A stretch of DNA of 64,000 nt from Comamonas sp. lk (GCF_900564145.1 NZ_UOOB01000001.1:1463732-1527731), one strand, 5' to 3'. Numbered from the stretch's first letter, positions 34,562 to 43,579 are shown. The notes: a model not told the origin generated them from the sequence alone. Translations and numbers: made by a program.

Positions 34562-36748
34562 TCAATAACGGTAGGTGGCGGTCAGCAAGAAGTTGCGGCG
34601 TTCGCCGTAGAAGCAGTCGCCGCGCGACAGGCATTGGGTGATCACCACCTTGTCGCCGATATTGTTGGCATGGAGGGCCAGGCGCCAGTCGCCGGCGTCA
34701 TAAGCCACCATGGCGTCTGCCAGCAGGGAAGAGGGCGTGCTGATGGCCGAAGTGCCGCTCCACTGCGGACCGACATAGCGCAGACCGGCGCCCACACTCC
34801 AGCCGCCTCTGCCCTGGGCGGCAAAGCGATGCATCAGCCAGCTCGACGCCATGTGGCGGGACACAGCGGCCACGCGCTGACCCTGGTCGCCGGCGTTGCT
34901 GCGGCTGATTTTTGCGTCCGTATAGGCATAGGCCAGCGTCCAGTCCCAGTTCCTGGCCAGGCTGGCGATCAGCTCGGCCTCAAAGCCCTGAGTCTTGACC
35001 TCGCCCAGTTGCAGGCTGTTGAGGGGATTGGCCGGGTCATTGGTCTTGCGGTTTTGTTCGCGTAGGCCGTACACCGCGGCATAGCCGGAGATGCCCTTGC
35101 CCTCGGGAATCCATTTGACGCCGGCTTCCACCTGCTTGCCGCGCTGGGGTTTGAACGGCGTGCCATAAAAATCCACGCCTCCCAGAGGCTGGAAGGACTC
35201 GGTATAGCTGACATACGGTGCCCAGCCGCCACCGGCCTGGTAGGTCACGCCCACACGCTTGGTGGTGGCCGAGTCGTCGGCAGCTGCCGCAGGGCGACCT
35301 TCGGTTTCGGTCTTGGCCTTGTCGTGGCGCAGGCCTACCGTGGCGGTCCAAGGGCCCCAGCGCAACTGGTCCTGGAGATAAAAGCCGAGCTGGCGCTGCG
35401 CCACATTGGGTGCACGCACCAGTTTGGAGGCTGAGGGCGGGGTGAACGTACCGTACACGGGGTTGTAGACATCCAGTGGTGTGCCCGGTCCGCGCCAGTT
35501 GGATTGGCTGCTGGTATTGCGCTGCCAGTCCATGCCGGCCAGCAGCGTGTGCTGGACGGCACCGGTTTGCAGCTGGCCTTCCAGCTGCGTATCGAGCAGC
35601 AGCATGCGTCCGCCGTTGATCTGCCACACGGCATCGCGCTGCACGGTGCGGCCGTTGGCATCAAACACCGGGCGTGCGGGTCGGCCCGTGGCGGCGTTGG
35701 CGGCAAAGCTGGTGTACAGCGTGCGGTAGTCCACTTCGCTGATGGTGCGGCGCAGGTTTTGGCGCAGCGTCCATTGCTCGTTCAGGCGGTGGCTGAACAA
35801 ATAGCCAAAGGATTTGTTTTCTGAGTCGTATTTGTCCCAGCCCGGTTCGCTGATAAAGGTGCGGGTCGGAATCTGGCCGTAAGGGCTGGGCAGGCGCGTC
35901 CCTTGCCAGGGGAAGAACTGGGTGATGGAGCCGCTCTTGTCCTTGTGGTACATGGCTTGCAGCGTCAGCGAGGTGTCGGTGCTGGGGCGGTAGGTCAGCG
36001 AGGGCGCGATCACCACACGGTCGTCCTTGACATGATCGACCTGGGTGTCGCTGTCGCGGCCCACGGCCACCAGGCGGTACAGCCACTTGCCTTCTGCGTC
36101 CATGGCGCCCGTCAGATCGCTGGCGATCTGCTTGCGACCGTGGCTACCCAGTTGTACCTGTACTTCGTGCAGGCGCTCGGCTTGCGGGCGCTTGCTGGTC
36201 AGATTGAGCACGCCGCCCACGCTGCCTTGGCCGTAGAGCACGGAGGAGGGGCCGCGCAGAAACTCCACGCGCTCCAGCGTATAGGGCTCGACCTTGATGT
36301 TGTTGTAGGTACCGTAAGTGCGCAGCAGCCCGTCCTGGTACTGACTGACATCGCCGCCGCGGGCCTTGAAGGAGTCCACGCGGTTGTCGAAATAGCTGGA
36401 ATTGACGCCCGCCGTATAACGCGTGGTCTCGCGCAGCGTGGTCACGCCCTGGGCCTCGAACTGATCGCGTGTGACCACGCTGATGGCTTGCGGCGTTTCG
36501 ATCAAGGGCGTGTCGGTCTTGGTGGCTGACATCGCACGCCGGGCCACAAAGCCGCTGACCGGGCCGGTGGCGGTTTCGCCGCCCAGGCTGTCTTGCACGG
36601 TGACGGGGGCCAGCATGACTTCGCTGCTGCCGTCTGCACTGACGGTGGGGGCGGAGGTCTGAGCCTGAGCGCCCAGGCTCAGGCAGGTCAGGGCGCTGAG
36701 CAAGGTCAGCGGCAATCGGCTGGGCATGCCGGGGAGTTGTGGGTTCAT
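34562..36748 (-). CDS. TonB-dependent siderophore (ferrichrome-type) receptor
   Basis: A 728-residue outer-membrane receptor. Signal peptide (about 1-29, ending GAQAQT), plug domain (about 75-185: TPLIETPQAISVVTRDQFEAQGVTTLRETTRYTAGVN, LERVEFLRGPSSVLYGQGSVGGVLNLTSKRP) and a beta-barrel ending in the aromatic terminus LLTATYRY. The TonB-siderophore pattern resembles FhuA/FoxA/FiuA-type hydroxamate receptors. The final CLSRGDCFYGERRNFL is the paired-Cys terminal strand common to that group. It is the last gene of a leftward unit with DUF4198, DUF3325, PepSY and DUF3649 genes, under a Fur-like box. The ligand is unresolved. Confidence 0.92.
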   Translation of the reverse strand: MNPQLPGMPSRLPLTLLSALTCLSLGAQAQTSAPTVSADGSSEVMLAPVTVQDSLGGETATGPVSGFVARRAMSATKTDTPLIETPQAISVVTRDQFEAQGVTTLRETTRYTAGVNSSYFDNRVDSFKARGGDVSQYQDGLLRTYGTYNNIKVEPYTLERVEFLRGPSSVLYGQGSVGGVLNLTSKRPQAERLHEVQVQLGSHGRKQIASDLTGAMDAEGKWLYRLVAVGRDSDTQVDHVKDDRVVIAPSLTYRPSTDTSLTLQAMYHKDKSGSITQFFPWQGTRLPSPYGQIPTRTFISEPGWDKYDSENKSFGYLFSHRLNEQWTLRQNLRRTISEVDYRTLYTSFAANAATGRPARPVFDANGRTVQRDAVWQINGGRMLLLDTQLEGQLQTGAVQHTLLAGMDWQRNTSSQSNWRGPGTPLDVYNPVYGTFTPPSASKLVRAPNVAQRQLGFYLQDQLRWGPWTATVGLRHDKAKTETEGRPAAAADDSATTKRVGVTYQAGGGWAPYVSYTESFQPLGGVDFYGTPFKPQRGKQVEAGVKWIPEGKGISGYAAVYGLREQNRKTNDPANPLNSLQLGEVKTQGFEAELIASLARNWDWTLAYAYTDAKISRSNAGDQGQRVAAVSRHMASSWLMHRFAAQGRGGWSVGAGLRYVGPQWSGTSAISTPSSLLADAMVAYDAGDWRLALHANNIGDKVVITQCLSRGDCFYGERRNFLLTATYRY

Positions 36749-36820
36749 GGTGCTATTCGGTGACTGGCCTCGGGAAAGGCCGCCAGAGTTGAAATGATGG
36801 ATGGGCTGCGGACGCTGTGA

Positions 36821-37537
36821 TCAAGGCTTGGCTGCGGATGGCAGGGCGGGCGATGGCATGCCGTCCTTGACGCTGAAACTCAGCGTGGTCACATAGCTGG
36901 CTTCGCCATAACGCTTGCCCTGCGCTTCGCCGCCTTGCTTGTCGCTGTGATGCACTTCGGCCACGTACAGGCCTTTCCAGGGCAGGGCAAAGTTCACCCG
37001 GCCTTGCTCGTCGCTTTGCGCCTCGCGCGACCAGCCCGAGGGGGCGGCGATCTGCACCTTGGCCTTGGGCAGGGGCTGGCCGTTGAAGCTCACCTGGAAT
37101 TGGCCTGACTGGCCCGTGGGCACCAGATCCAAGGCCCGTGCATTGGCGGCCACGGCCTGTGCCGGCGCGGCCACCCAGCGGGCTGTAGGTACCCACAGCA
37201 AGGCTGCTTCATTGCGCTGGCTGCGCTCAATCAGCGGATAGGCTGCGCTGGCGAACAGGGTTTGGGCCTGGCTTGCTGTGCTGTAGCTAAAGCCCGAGCC
37301 GGTTGGCTTGCCTGCCAGTTGTTGCGTGCCGCTGGCCGTCTGCTGGGTAAGCGTTGGTGTGGCCAGAAACTTGTCCAGAGCACCGGGCGAGGTCTCGCGC
37401 AGGTTGTCGTTGAATTCACCAAAGAACAACTGGGCTTGGCCGTCATTGTTTTCCAGCCAGACCTGATGGGCTTGGGCTGTGCCCAGGCTGGCACACAGCA
37501 GCGTGGCGAGGCCGAGGGGGTGATGAAAGTGACGCAT
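36821..37537 (-). CDS. DUF4198 family periplasmic protein
   Basis: A 238-residue exported protein with a signal peptide cut near residue 23 (GTAQAHQVW). HQVWLE at the mature N-terminus is the DUF4198 signature. The C-terminal part has an Ig/CarboxypepD_reg-like fold (FNGQPLPKAKVQIAAPSGWSREAQSDEQGRVNFALPWKGLYVAEVHH). Members occur beside metal uptake systems and TonB receptors. It lies 72 bases upstream of the siderophore receptor gene. Function is not known; a role in periplasmic metal or siderophore handling is inferred. Confidence 0.82.
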   Translation of the reverse strand: MRHFHHPLGLATLLCASLGTAQAHQVWLENNDGQAQLFFGEFNDNLRETSPGALDKFLATPTLTQQTASGTQQLAGKPTGSGFSYSTASQAQTLFASAAYPLIERSQRNEAALLWVPTARWVAAPAQAVAANARALDLVPTGQSGQFQVSFNGQPLPKAKVQIAAPSGWSREAQSDEQGRVNFALPWKGLYVAEVHHSDKQGGEAQGKRYGEASYVTTLSFSVKDGMPSPALPSAAKP

Positions 37538-37664
37538 GAACGATGTCTTTCCCCGGTGATGACCGGGATTGCTATTGAGTGGATAGCTGCCTGCGCAAGA
37601 TTCACGTGCGCTGAGTGGCTTTTTGATTCGCGAAGTGAACCGAGGCCTGAGGCCGTTCAGTCCA

Positions 37665-38024
37665 TCAAAGGCTGAGGTGGCTGAAAGCCAAAACAGGCAG
37701 TGCCAGCGCTAGCGCCGCCATGCCAAGCCTGGGTAGGCGCTGTGGTTGCCAGGTGGCCAGGGCGGTAGCGGCCAGGGCCGACAGGGACAGGGCTGCCGTC
37801 CATACCACCGCCGACATGGCGACCGTGGTCGCACCCGGAAAGCCCAGGGCCATGCCCAGCGACAGGGCCAGCAAGGCCCAGCCTACCTGAGCCAGGCGCT
37901 GGCGGCGAAGTACGGCGGCAGGGGCTTCACTGGCTATACCCGGCCAGGCGTCTTCATGATGTCGGTCCATGGCCAGTGCCAGAGCCGTCCAGGCGGCAAA
38001 GCACAGCAGAAAATCGAGCAGCAT
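37665..38024 (-). CDS. DUF3325 family membrane protein
   Basis: A 119-residue inner-membrane protein with about three to four hydrophobic segments (LLDFLLCFAAWTALALAM, VGWALLALSLGMALGF, TVAMSAVVWTAALSLSALAATALA, LGMAALALALPVLAF) and a RHHEDAWPG loop. This is the DUF3325 pattern. It starts 3 bases after the PepSY-TM gene stop, so it is translationally linked. Found with PepSY-TM and DUF3649 in siderophore uptake loci; probably part of the same inner-membrane complex. Confidence 0.82.
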   Translation of the reverse strand: MLLDFLLCFAAWTALALAMDRHHEDAWPGIASEAPAAVLRRQRLAQVGWALLALSLGMALGFPGATTVAMSAVVWTAALSLSALAATALATWQPQRLPRLGMAALALALPVLAFSHLSL

Positions 38025-38027
38025 TTC

Positions 38028-39716
38028 TTATGCCTCCCGTGCGGTGTTGCCACCTTGGATCAACTGGGGGCTGGCCTTGGCGGGGGCTGCATGCTTGGCT
38101 GTGGGTTGGGTCTTGCGCTGCAGCAAATGCCAGGTGATGGCAGCAAGCATCAGGCCCGTAGCGGCAAAACCCAGATCCATGCCGGCCCAGGCCCAGTCAC
38201 GGGCCGGCAGGCTGATGCCCAGATGGGTGGAGGTGGTCAAGGCATTGACCAGGGGCAGGGCCAGGTAAGCGGCGGCCGCCGCACCGAGCACCAGCACCCA
38301 GCCTTGGCGCAAAGGCCAGATCAGGCCTAACAGCAAGCCCAGCGCCCAGGTGCCGAAGAAACAAGACAGTTCGGCATCGGGCCTGCCAGCCATCTCCACG
38401 GGCAGCAGGCGATTGGCCAACAGATAAACCGCAATCGCCAGTGGCAGACCGCCCATGAGACCGATATTGAAACTGGCCACCAGCCTTTCACCAAAAGGGA
38501 GCTTGGCGGCTGGCGTCTTGCGCAGAGCCTGGGCGCGGCGCTTGACGGACCACAGGACCAGGCCCGAGGCAATCATCAGCGAGCCCATGACGCCAAAGCC
38601 AAACAGTGCCCAGCGTGTCCCGGTATCGGCAAAGCGCCCCATGTGCAGGCCATAGAGCACGCCATAGGTCTTGATGGCCGGACTTTGCGGATCGACCTGG
38701 GTTTGCAACTGGCCGGTGCTGCCATCGAAGCGCAGCCGGGCCGGGCCGTATTGCAGCCGGTCGCCATCGTGGCGGGTGATTTCCACCAGTGGACCCTGGC
38801 TGTCGCTGCGCACCGTGATGCTGCCGACACGACCGCCTTGCCATAGCTGGCTGGCCTGGGCAAGCATGGGCGCCAGATCCAGCAAGGGCAGGGGCGAGGC
38901 CTGTTCGTTGCGGCCGCGCCGCGCGCTGCGGGCACTGGGTTCGTCGCCTTGCAGCTCGGCAAAATAACTTTGCGTGTCCGTTCCCTTGTCGCCAGGGTAG
39001 GCGGCGGTGATGCCGGCCGGCATATACATGGCGTGAAAGATCATCAGACCGCTGAAGGTGATCATCAGATAAAACGGCAGCACGAGCACGCCCGAGACAT
39101 TGTGGGCATCCAGCCAGGCGCGTTGCCCGCCTTTGCGCGGGCGAAAAGTGAAGAAGTCCTTGAAGATGCGGCGGTGCGTGACGATGCCGGTCAGCAAGGC
39201 GATGAACATCAGCAGCGTGGCAGCGCCCACCACCCAGCGGCCTTGAATAGTCCAGCGGCCTTTGTGGGCAGTGCGCAGCTCAAAGTGAAAGCGGTAGAAA
39301 AATTCACCGCCAGCGGTTTCCCTGGCGTCCAGCACCGCACCGGTCTGTGGGTGCAGCAACAGGGTCTGAAAACGGCTATTGGCCTGATCGCGCCACAGCA
39401 GGTTGACTGCAGGTGTGCGCTCATCGGGCAGGCGCAGGATGAAGTTGCTCACGCCCGGCGCATGCCGGTGCAGCGCGGCCTGGGCACGTTGAGGGACTTC
39501 GCTGTCGGCCGCCGGCAGGCCGTGCAGCTCGGGTCGCATCCAGAGATTGAATTCGTTCTTGAAAAAACTCAGCGTGCCGGTGACGAAAATTGCAAACAGA
39601 ATCCAGCCCAGAATCAGCCCCGACCAGGTATGCAGCCAGGACATGGCCTGGCGAAAACCCTCCTGCTCTGGCGAGGACGGGTTCTTGGCCTGTGCTTTGC
39701 TCTGGGGGGGCGTCAT
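38028..39716 (-). CDS. PepSY-associated transmembrane protein (iron uptake type)
   Basis: A 562-residue inner-membrane protein with the PepSY_TM layout: first helix FRQAMSWLHTWSGLILGWILFAIFVTGTLSFFKNEFNLWMRPE, a large periplasmic region (about 60-175), THRRIFKDFFTFRPRKGGQRAWLDAHNVSGVLVLPFYLMITFSGLMIF, another periplasmic region, then several C-terminal helices. Conserved His residues in helices (LHTW, THRR, DAHN) suggest haem or metal ligands; relatives such as FoxB/FpvG take part in reductive iron release from siderophores. It fits iron reduction for the neighbouring receptor. Overlaps DUF3649 by ATGA. Confidence 0.88.
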   Translation of the reverse strand: MTPPQSKAQAKNPSSPEQEGFRQAMSWLHTWSGLILGWILFAIFVTGTLSFFKNEFNLWMRPELHGLPAADSEVPQRAQAALHRHAPGVSNFILRLPDERTPAVNLLWRDQANSRFQTLLLHPQTGAVLDARETAGGEFFYRFHFELRTAHKGRWTIQGRWVVGAATLLMFIALLTGIVTHRRIFKDFFTFRPRKGGQRAWLDAHNVSGVLVLPFYLMITFSGLMIFHAMYMPAGITAAYPGDKGTDTQSYFAELQGDEPSARSARRGRNEQASPLPLLDLAPMLAQASQLWQGGRVGSITVRSDSQGPLVEITRHDGDRLQYGPARLRFDGSTGQLQTQVDPQSPAIKTYGVLYGLHMGRFADTGTRWALFGFGVMGSLMIASGLVLWSVKRRAQALRKTPAAKLPFGERLVASFNIGLMGGLPLAIAVYLLANRLLPVEMAGRPDAELSCFFGTWALGLLLGLIWPLRQGWVLVLGAAAAAYLALPLVNALTTSTHLGISLPARDWAWAGMDLGFAATGLMLAAITWHLLQRKTQPTAKHAAPAKASPQLIQGGNTAREA

Positions 39717-40021
39717 GCAGCGACTCCCCACCAGGATGGCCCATATACGACAGCTCCCAGGGCGAGAGCCGGTAGCAGCACGCCGGCCCAGGCCAGCCAG
39801 GCCGTGCGTGCAAAAAAGGTCCAGCCAATCGCCATGGCGTAGATGATCCAGGACAGCAAGGTGGCCGTCATGACCGCCTCCACGCGCTCCAGTGGTGGGT
39901 GGAGCAGCAGGCTCAGCGCTGCGGTGCTGGTCGCCGCCAGGGCATAGCCACCCAGGGTGGCGGCCACGGTGCGCGAGGCCACGGCGAGGCGATAAGGCGT
40001 CAGGGGATATGTGGCTTTCAT
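39713..40021 (-). CDS. DUF3649 family membrane protein
   Basis: A 102-residue inner-membrane protein with three hydrophobic segments (RLAVASRTVAATLGGYALAATSTAALSLLL, EAVMTATLLSWIIYAMAIGWTFF, AWLAWAGVLLPALALGAVVYG), matching DUF3649. It is the first gene of the DUF3649, PepSY-TM, DUF3325, DUF4198, receptor series and overlaps the PepSY-TM gene by ATGA. GGAGGCGGC precedes the ATG at 40021. Confidence 0.85.
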   Translation of the reverse strand: MKATYPLTPYRLAVASRTVAATLGGYALAATSTAALSLLLHPPLERVEAVMTATLLSWIIYAMAIGWTFFARTAWLAWAGVLLPALALGAVVYGPSWWGVAA

Positions 40022-40326
40022 GCCGCCTCCTGCGCTGTCGGAGCAAGGCGGCAGAGATGGTCGCAGCCGGGGGCCGCAGCGGCAATGCGCGGAGGAGTCG
40101 CCCTTGGCGATGAAAAGCAGGTAGACGAGGAGTGCAGCATGGCGGACAGGCAAACGAAGCAAGCGGTTCGCTGGCTGGCCTATGTCAAGAAATCATGCTG
40201 GCATGCGAAGAAATGTAAAGCTGAGTATAAGCTTTATTGAGAATGATTGTTATTTGCTGTTGGATTTGAGGCCGCAAAAAAGGACCCGTAGGTCCTTTCA
40301 ATCAGCAGCTCAATGGTTGTGGATCT
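40022..40326. promoter_or_regulatory. promoter region of the siderophore uptake operon with Fur-like box, plus bfr terminator
   Basis: A 305-base gap. A Fur-like box lies at 40239-40257 (13 of 19 bases agree with the E. coli consensus), next to TATACT read leftward, a possible -10. This would give iron-repressed expression of the DUF3649-to-receptor operon with a leader of about 190 bases. A hairpin at 40279-40298 ends the bfr message. Confidence 0.6.
40276..40298 (-). terminator. intrinsic terminator of bfr
   Basis: AAAGGACC (40279-40286) pairs with GGTCCTTT (40291-40298). Read leftward it is followed by a run of six T residues. It lies about 30 bases after the bfr stop codon. Confidence 0.88.
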
Positions 40327-40803
40327 TTATTCGATCTCGCCCATCAGCGACTGCAGATAGTTCTGCGTACCGACCTTGTCGATCAGATCGATCTGGGTTT
40401 CCAGGAAGTCGATATGTTCTTCGGTGTCGTCCAAAATCTTTTGCAGCAAATCGCGCGAGACATAGTCACGCACGGATTCGCAGTGTGCAATGCCGTCCTT
40501 GATGGTCTGCTGGGCCGTCAGTTCCAGGCGCAGATCGCAGGCCAGGGCTTCGGGCACGTCCTCGCCGATTTGCAGCTTGCCCAAGTCTTGCAGATTGGGC
40601 AGGCCGTCGAGCGTGAAGATGCGATCCATCAGCCAATCGGCGTGCTTCATCTCGCCGATGGATTCTTCGTATTCCTTCTTGGCCAGCTTGTCGAAGCCCC
40701 AATGCTTGTACATGCGGTAGTGCAGGAAGTACTGGTTGATCGCCGTCAACTCGTTCTTCAGCTGTGCTTGTAGCCAGGAAATGACTTGTGCGTCGCCTTT
40801 CAT
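40327..40803 (-). CDS. bfr: bacterioferritin
   Basis: A 158-residue haem-containing ferritin subunit that stores iron in a 24-mer. Ferroxidase ligands E18, E51, H54, E94 and H130 and haem ligand M52 align exactly by position with E. coli Bfr. The sixth ligand, E127 in E. coli, is Thr127 here, followed by E128 and E129. Otherwise the length and the NYLQS terminus are standard. Start 40803 ([10 protein letters not shown]) has an AGAAGGAG site. It is read away from ahpC and lies between iron uptake and peroxide defence genes. Confidence 0.95.
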   Translation of the reverse strand: MKGDAQVISWLQAQLKNELTAINQYFLHYRMYKHWGFDKLAKKEYEESIGEMKHADWLMDRIFTLDGLPNLQDLGKLQIGEDVPEALACDLRLELTAQQTIKDGIAHCESVRDYVSRDLLQKILDDTEEHIDFLETQIDLIDKVGTQNYLQSLMGEIE

Positions 40804-41104
40804 GGGGGGACTCCTTCTCGGACAGTTGTTATTCGCTTGGATTGTCCACGCTTTGTGAGGCAAATCAAACAAAGCCCATGCTTGGGCGAATTGGCTGCAT
40901 CTGATGCGCGTTCTCGTTTAGTTTCTGTTGGGCCTGGCCGTGATCGCGCATGGAGATTGACCTGTTGATGACAACAAAAGCTATGAACGTGATTGAAGGA
41001 CTATTGACTTGAAGCGGCCAGATTCGGCCCACAATAGAAAGCTGAGCTGCAAAGCGATGCGGCTTGGCTCCAGAATGACTGGAAACGGGATTGATAGATT
41101 ATTT

Positions 41105-41132
41105 AAATCAATTCAATAAAGTCAATTGATTT
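41105..41132. promoter_or_regulatory. perfect 9-bp inverted repeat upstream of ahpC
   Basis: AAATCAATT (41105-41113) and AATTGATTT (41124-41132) with a 10-base spacer, just upstream of the presumed -35. A dimeric regulator site is likely; OxyR is the obvious candidate by function, but its ATAG-N7-CTAT spacing is not clearly matched. Confidence 0.55.
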
Positions 41133-41159
41133 GATTTATTGATTGAGGGAATCTAAACT
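41131..41159 (+). promoter_or_regulatory. candidate ahpC promoter
   Basis: TTGATT (41131-41136) and TAAACT (41154-41159) are separated by 17 bases. Start of transcription would be about 30 bases before the ATG. The -35 overlaps the right arm of the inverted repeat. Confidence 0.5.
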
Positions 41160-41197
41160 TCATCCTGTCATCAACACTCACCACAAGGAAACAGCAA

Positions 41198-41776
41198 ATG
41201 TCTTCTCTGATCAATACGCAAGTTCAACCGTTCAAGACCGAAGCTTTCGTGAACCGCAACGGCAAGGGTGAATTCATCACCGTGACCGAAGAGAGCCTGA
41301 AGGGCAAGTGGTCTGTTGTGATCTTCATGCCTGCAGCCTTCACCTTCAACTGCCCCACCGAAATCGAAGACGCAGCGAACAACTACGCTGAGTTCCAGAA
41401 GGCCGGCGCCGAGGTGTACATCGTGACTACCGACACCCACTTCTCGCACAAGGTGTGGCACGAAACTTCCGACGCCGTGGGCAAGGCCAAGTTCCCTCTG
41501 GTGGGCGATCCTACACACCAGCTGACCAACGCTTTCGGCGTGCACATCCCTGAAGAAGGCCTGGCACTGCGCGGTACCTTCGTGATCAACCCCGATGGCG
41601 TGATCAAGACCATGGAAGTGCATTCCAACGAAATCGCCCGTGACGTGTCGGAAACTCTGCGCAAGCTCAAGGCTGCCCAGTTCACCGCCGCTCACCCCGG
41701 CCAAGTGTGCCCCGCCAAGTGGAAGGAAGGCGCTGACACGATCACTCCTTCGCTGGACCTGGTCGGCAAGATCTAA
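41198..41776 (+). CDS. ahpC: alkyl hydroperoxide reductase subunit C (peroxiredoxin)
   Basis: A 192-residue typical 2-Cys peroxiredoxin that reduces organic hydroperoxides and hydrogen peroxide. Peroxidatic C52 (PAAFTFNCPTE) and resolving C171 (HPGQVCPAKW) are present; the usual DFTFVCPTE is modified to AAFTFNCPTE. AAGGAAACAGCAA precedes the ATG. Codon use is strongly biased toward a small set, as expected for a highly expressed gene. ahpF, the recycling flavoprotein, follows. Confidence 0.95.
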   Translation: MSSLINTQVQPFKTEAFVNRNGKGEFITVTEESLKGKWSVVIFMPAAFTFNCPTEIEDAANNYAEFQKAGAEVYIVTTDTHFSHKVWHETSDAVGKAKFPLVGDPTHQLTNAFGVHIPEEGLALRGTFVINPDGVIKTMEVHSNEIARDVSETLRKLKAAQFTAAHPGQVCPAKWKEGADTITPSLDLVGKI

Positions 41777-41814
41777 GCCTGATTGCTATCGGCTGAGCGC
41801 GCAGGCGCTCTGAG

Positions 41815-41862
41815 AGCCGGACGACGCTCAGGCACCCGGTGTCTGTTCGTCCGGCTTTTTTA
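41815..41862 (+). terminator. hairpin terminator between ahpC and ahpF
   Basis: AGCCGGACGA (41815-41824) pairs with TCGTCCGGCT (41847-41856), with a long 22-base loop and a run of six T residues. It would make ahpC more abundant than ahpF if readthrough is partial. Confidence 0.82.
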
Positions 41863-41952
41863 CGCCCAGTTTTTTGCTTTTATGGGCGGGCAAGCGGCTC
41901 CAAGCCACTTTGCTGCACTGCATTAACAACTCAAAATTCAAAGGAATCCACC

Positions 41953-43509
41953 ATGCTTGACGATCAACTCAAAGCCCAACTCGCCGCCTACCTGGAACGT
42001 GTGCAGCAGCCGTTTGAGCTGGTGGCTTCTCTGGATGACAGCGAGACCAGCGCCAAGATGCGCGATCTGCTGCAAACCATTCAGTCCCTGCGCAGCGACA
42101 AGATCACGCTGCGCACCGATGGCAACGACGCCCGCAAGCCTTCGTTCTCTTTGCAACGCAAGGGCACCGACACCCAGCTGCGCTTTGCCGGTCTGCCCCT
42201 GGGTCACGAATTCACCTCGCTGGTGCTGGCGCTGCTGTGGACGGGCGGCCATCCACCCAAGGTGGAGCAGGATCTGATTGACCAGATCAAGGCGCTCGAC
42301 GGAGACTACAACTTCGAGGTCTACATGAGCCTGACCTGCCACAACTGCCCCGACGTGGTGCAGGCGCTGTCGCTCATGGCCATCCTCAACCCCAAGATCA
42401 AGACCACGGTGATCGAAGGCGGCGCCTTCCAGCAGGAAGTGACCGAGCGCGAAATCATGGCCGTGCCCATGGTGCTGATGAACGGTTCCGTGTTTGGCAC
42501 CGGTCGCATGAGCATCGAAGAAATCGTGGCCAAGCTCGATACCGGTGCGGCCTCGCGTGAAGCCGCCAAGCTCTCGGCCAAGGAGGCTTTCGATGTGCTG
42601 ATCATCGGCGGTGGCCCCGCTGGCGCAGCGGCCGCTGTGTATGCAGCGCGCAAGGGCATTCGCACCGGTGTGGCGGCAGAGCGCTTTGGCGGTCAGGTCA
42701 ACGACACGTTGGCCATCGAGAACTACATCTCCGTGCTGGAAACCGACGGCCCCAAGTTTGCCGCAGCGCTGGAAGCCCACACCCGCGCTTACGACGTAGA
42801 CATCATGAATTTGCAGCGCGCCGAGAAGCTGATTCCCGCAGCGCAGCCCGGCGGCCTGCTCGAAGTGCAGCTGGCCAATGGTGGTTCGCTCAAGGCCAAG
42901 ACCGTGATTCTGTCCACCGGTGCGCGCTGGCGCAATGTGAACGTTCCCGGCGAAGCCGAGTACCGAAACAAGGGCGTGGCCTACTGCCCGCACTGCGACG
43001 GCCCGCTGTTCAAGGGCAAGCGTGTGGCGGTCATTGGCGGCGGTAACTCGGGTATTGAGGCGGCCATCGACCTGGCCGGCTTGGTGGCCCATGTGACGGT
43101 GGTGGAGTTTGCCGAACAGCTCAAGGCCGACGCCGTGCTGGTCAAGAAGCTGCACAGCCTGCCCAATGTGACCGTGCACACCAATGCACAGACCACGGAA
43201 ATCACTGGCGCCAATGGCAAGGTCAATGGTCTGCGCTACAAGGACCGTGTGACGGGCGAGGAACACCATGTCGAGCTGGAAGGCGTGTTCGTCCAGATCG
43301 GTCTGGTGCCCAACACCGAATGGCTCAAGGGCACGGTGGAGCTGAGCAAGTTCGGCGAAATCATTGTGGATGCCAAGGGCCAGACCAATCTGCCCGGCGT
43401 GTTCGCTGCCGGTGACTGCACCACGGTGCCGTACAAGCAGATCGTGATTGCGGCAGGTGCCGGTTCCACGGCGGCTCTGTCGGCCTTCGATCACCTGATT
43501 CGCAACTAA
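41953..43509 (+). CDS. ahpF: alkyl hydroperoxide reductase subunit F (flavoprotein)
   Basis: A 518-residue FAD enzyme that passes electrons from NADH to AhpC. The N-terminal double-thioredoxin domain holds C129/C132 ([11 protein letters not shown]), then a thioredoxin-reductase-like module with FAD motif [19 protein letters not shown], the second redox pair in [11 protein letters not shown], the NAD motif [17 protein letters not shown] and the C-terminal FAD motif [16 protein letters not shown]. The second pair reads CPHC rather than the usual CATC. Length matches E. coli AhpF. Confidence 0.95.
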   Translation: MLDDQLKAQLAAYLERVQQPFELVASLDDSETSAKMRDLLQTIQSLRSDKITLRTDGNDARKPSFSLQRKGTDTQLRFAGLPLGHEFTSLVLALLWTGGHPPKVEQDLIDQIKALDGDYNFEVYMSLTCHNCPDVVQALSLMAILNPKIKTTVIEGGAFQQEVTEREIMAVPMVLMNGSVFGTGRMSIEEIVAKLDTGAASREAAKLSAKEAFDVLIIGGGPAGAAAAVYAARKGIRTGVAAERFGGQVNDTLAIENYISVLETDGPKFAAALEAHTRAYDVDIMNLQRAEKLIPAAQPGGLLEVQLANGGSLKAKTVILSTGARWRNVNVPGEAEYRNKGVAYCPHCDGPLFKGKRVAVIGGGNSGIEAAIDLAGLVAHVTVVEFAEQLKADAVLVKKLHSLPNVTVHTNAQTTEITGANGKVNGLRYKDRVTGEEHHVELEGVFVQIGLVPNTEWLKGTVELSKFGEIIVDAKGQTNLPGVFAAGDCTTVPYKQIVIAAGAGSTAALSAFDHLIRN

Positions 43510-43519
43510 AACAGGCTGT

Positions 43520-43554
43520 AGTGCTTTATGCATAAGCGCTAGTAGCTATTAAAA
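43520..43554. repeat. Comamonadaceae-type intergenic mini-repeat, copy 3
   Basis: Contains AGTGCTTTATG, then CATAAGCGCTAG, then TAGCTATTAAAA, with 27 of 35 bases identical to copy 1 (3876-3910). It lies between the ahpF stop codon and its terminator. Confidence 0.68.
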
Positions 43555-43579
43555 AAGGACTGCTTCGGCAGTCCTTTTT
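43552..43579 (+). terminator. intrinsic terminator of ahpF with UUCG tetraloop
   Basis: A 12-bp stem AAAAAGGACTGC (43552-43563) with GCAGTCCTTTTT (43568-43579), loop TTCG closed by C-G. cUUCGg is an unusually stable RNA tetraloop, and a T-rich tail follows. Confidence 0.95.

Larger units (their letters stand above)
40804..41197. promoter_or_regulatory. 394-base divergent region between bfr and ahpC
   Basis: No gene fits. For bfr (leftward) TTGATT and GACAAT with a 16-base spacer are a possible promoter close to the gene. On the ahpC side the sequence from 41090 to 41160 is extremely AT-rich and contains the inverted repeat AAATCAATT-N10-AATTGATTT (41105-41132) and further TTGATT/ATTGATT repeats. 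The layout suits activator control under peroxide stress. Confidence 0.6.

Noticed and set aside
40239..40257. Fur-like box considered as a regulator of bfr
   Set aside because: It lies downstream of the bfr stop codon and bfr is read away from it; it is upstream of the DUF3649-to-receptor operon instead.
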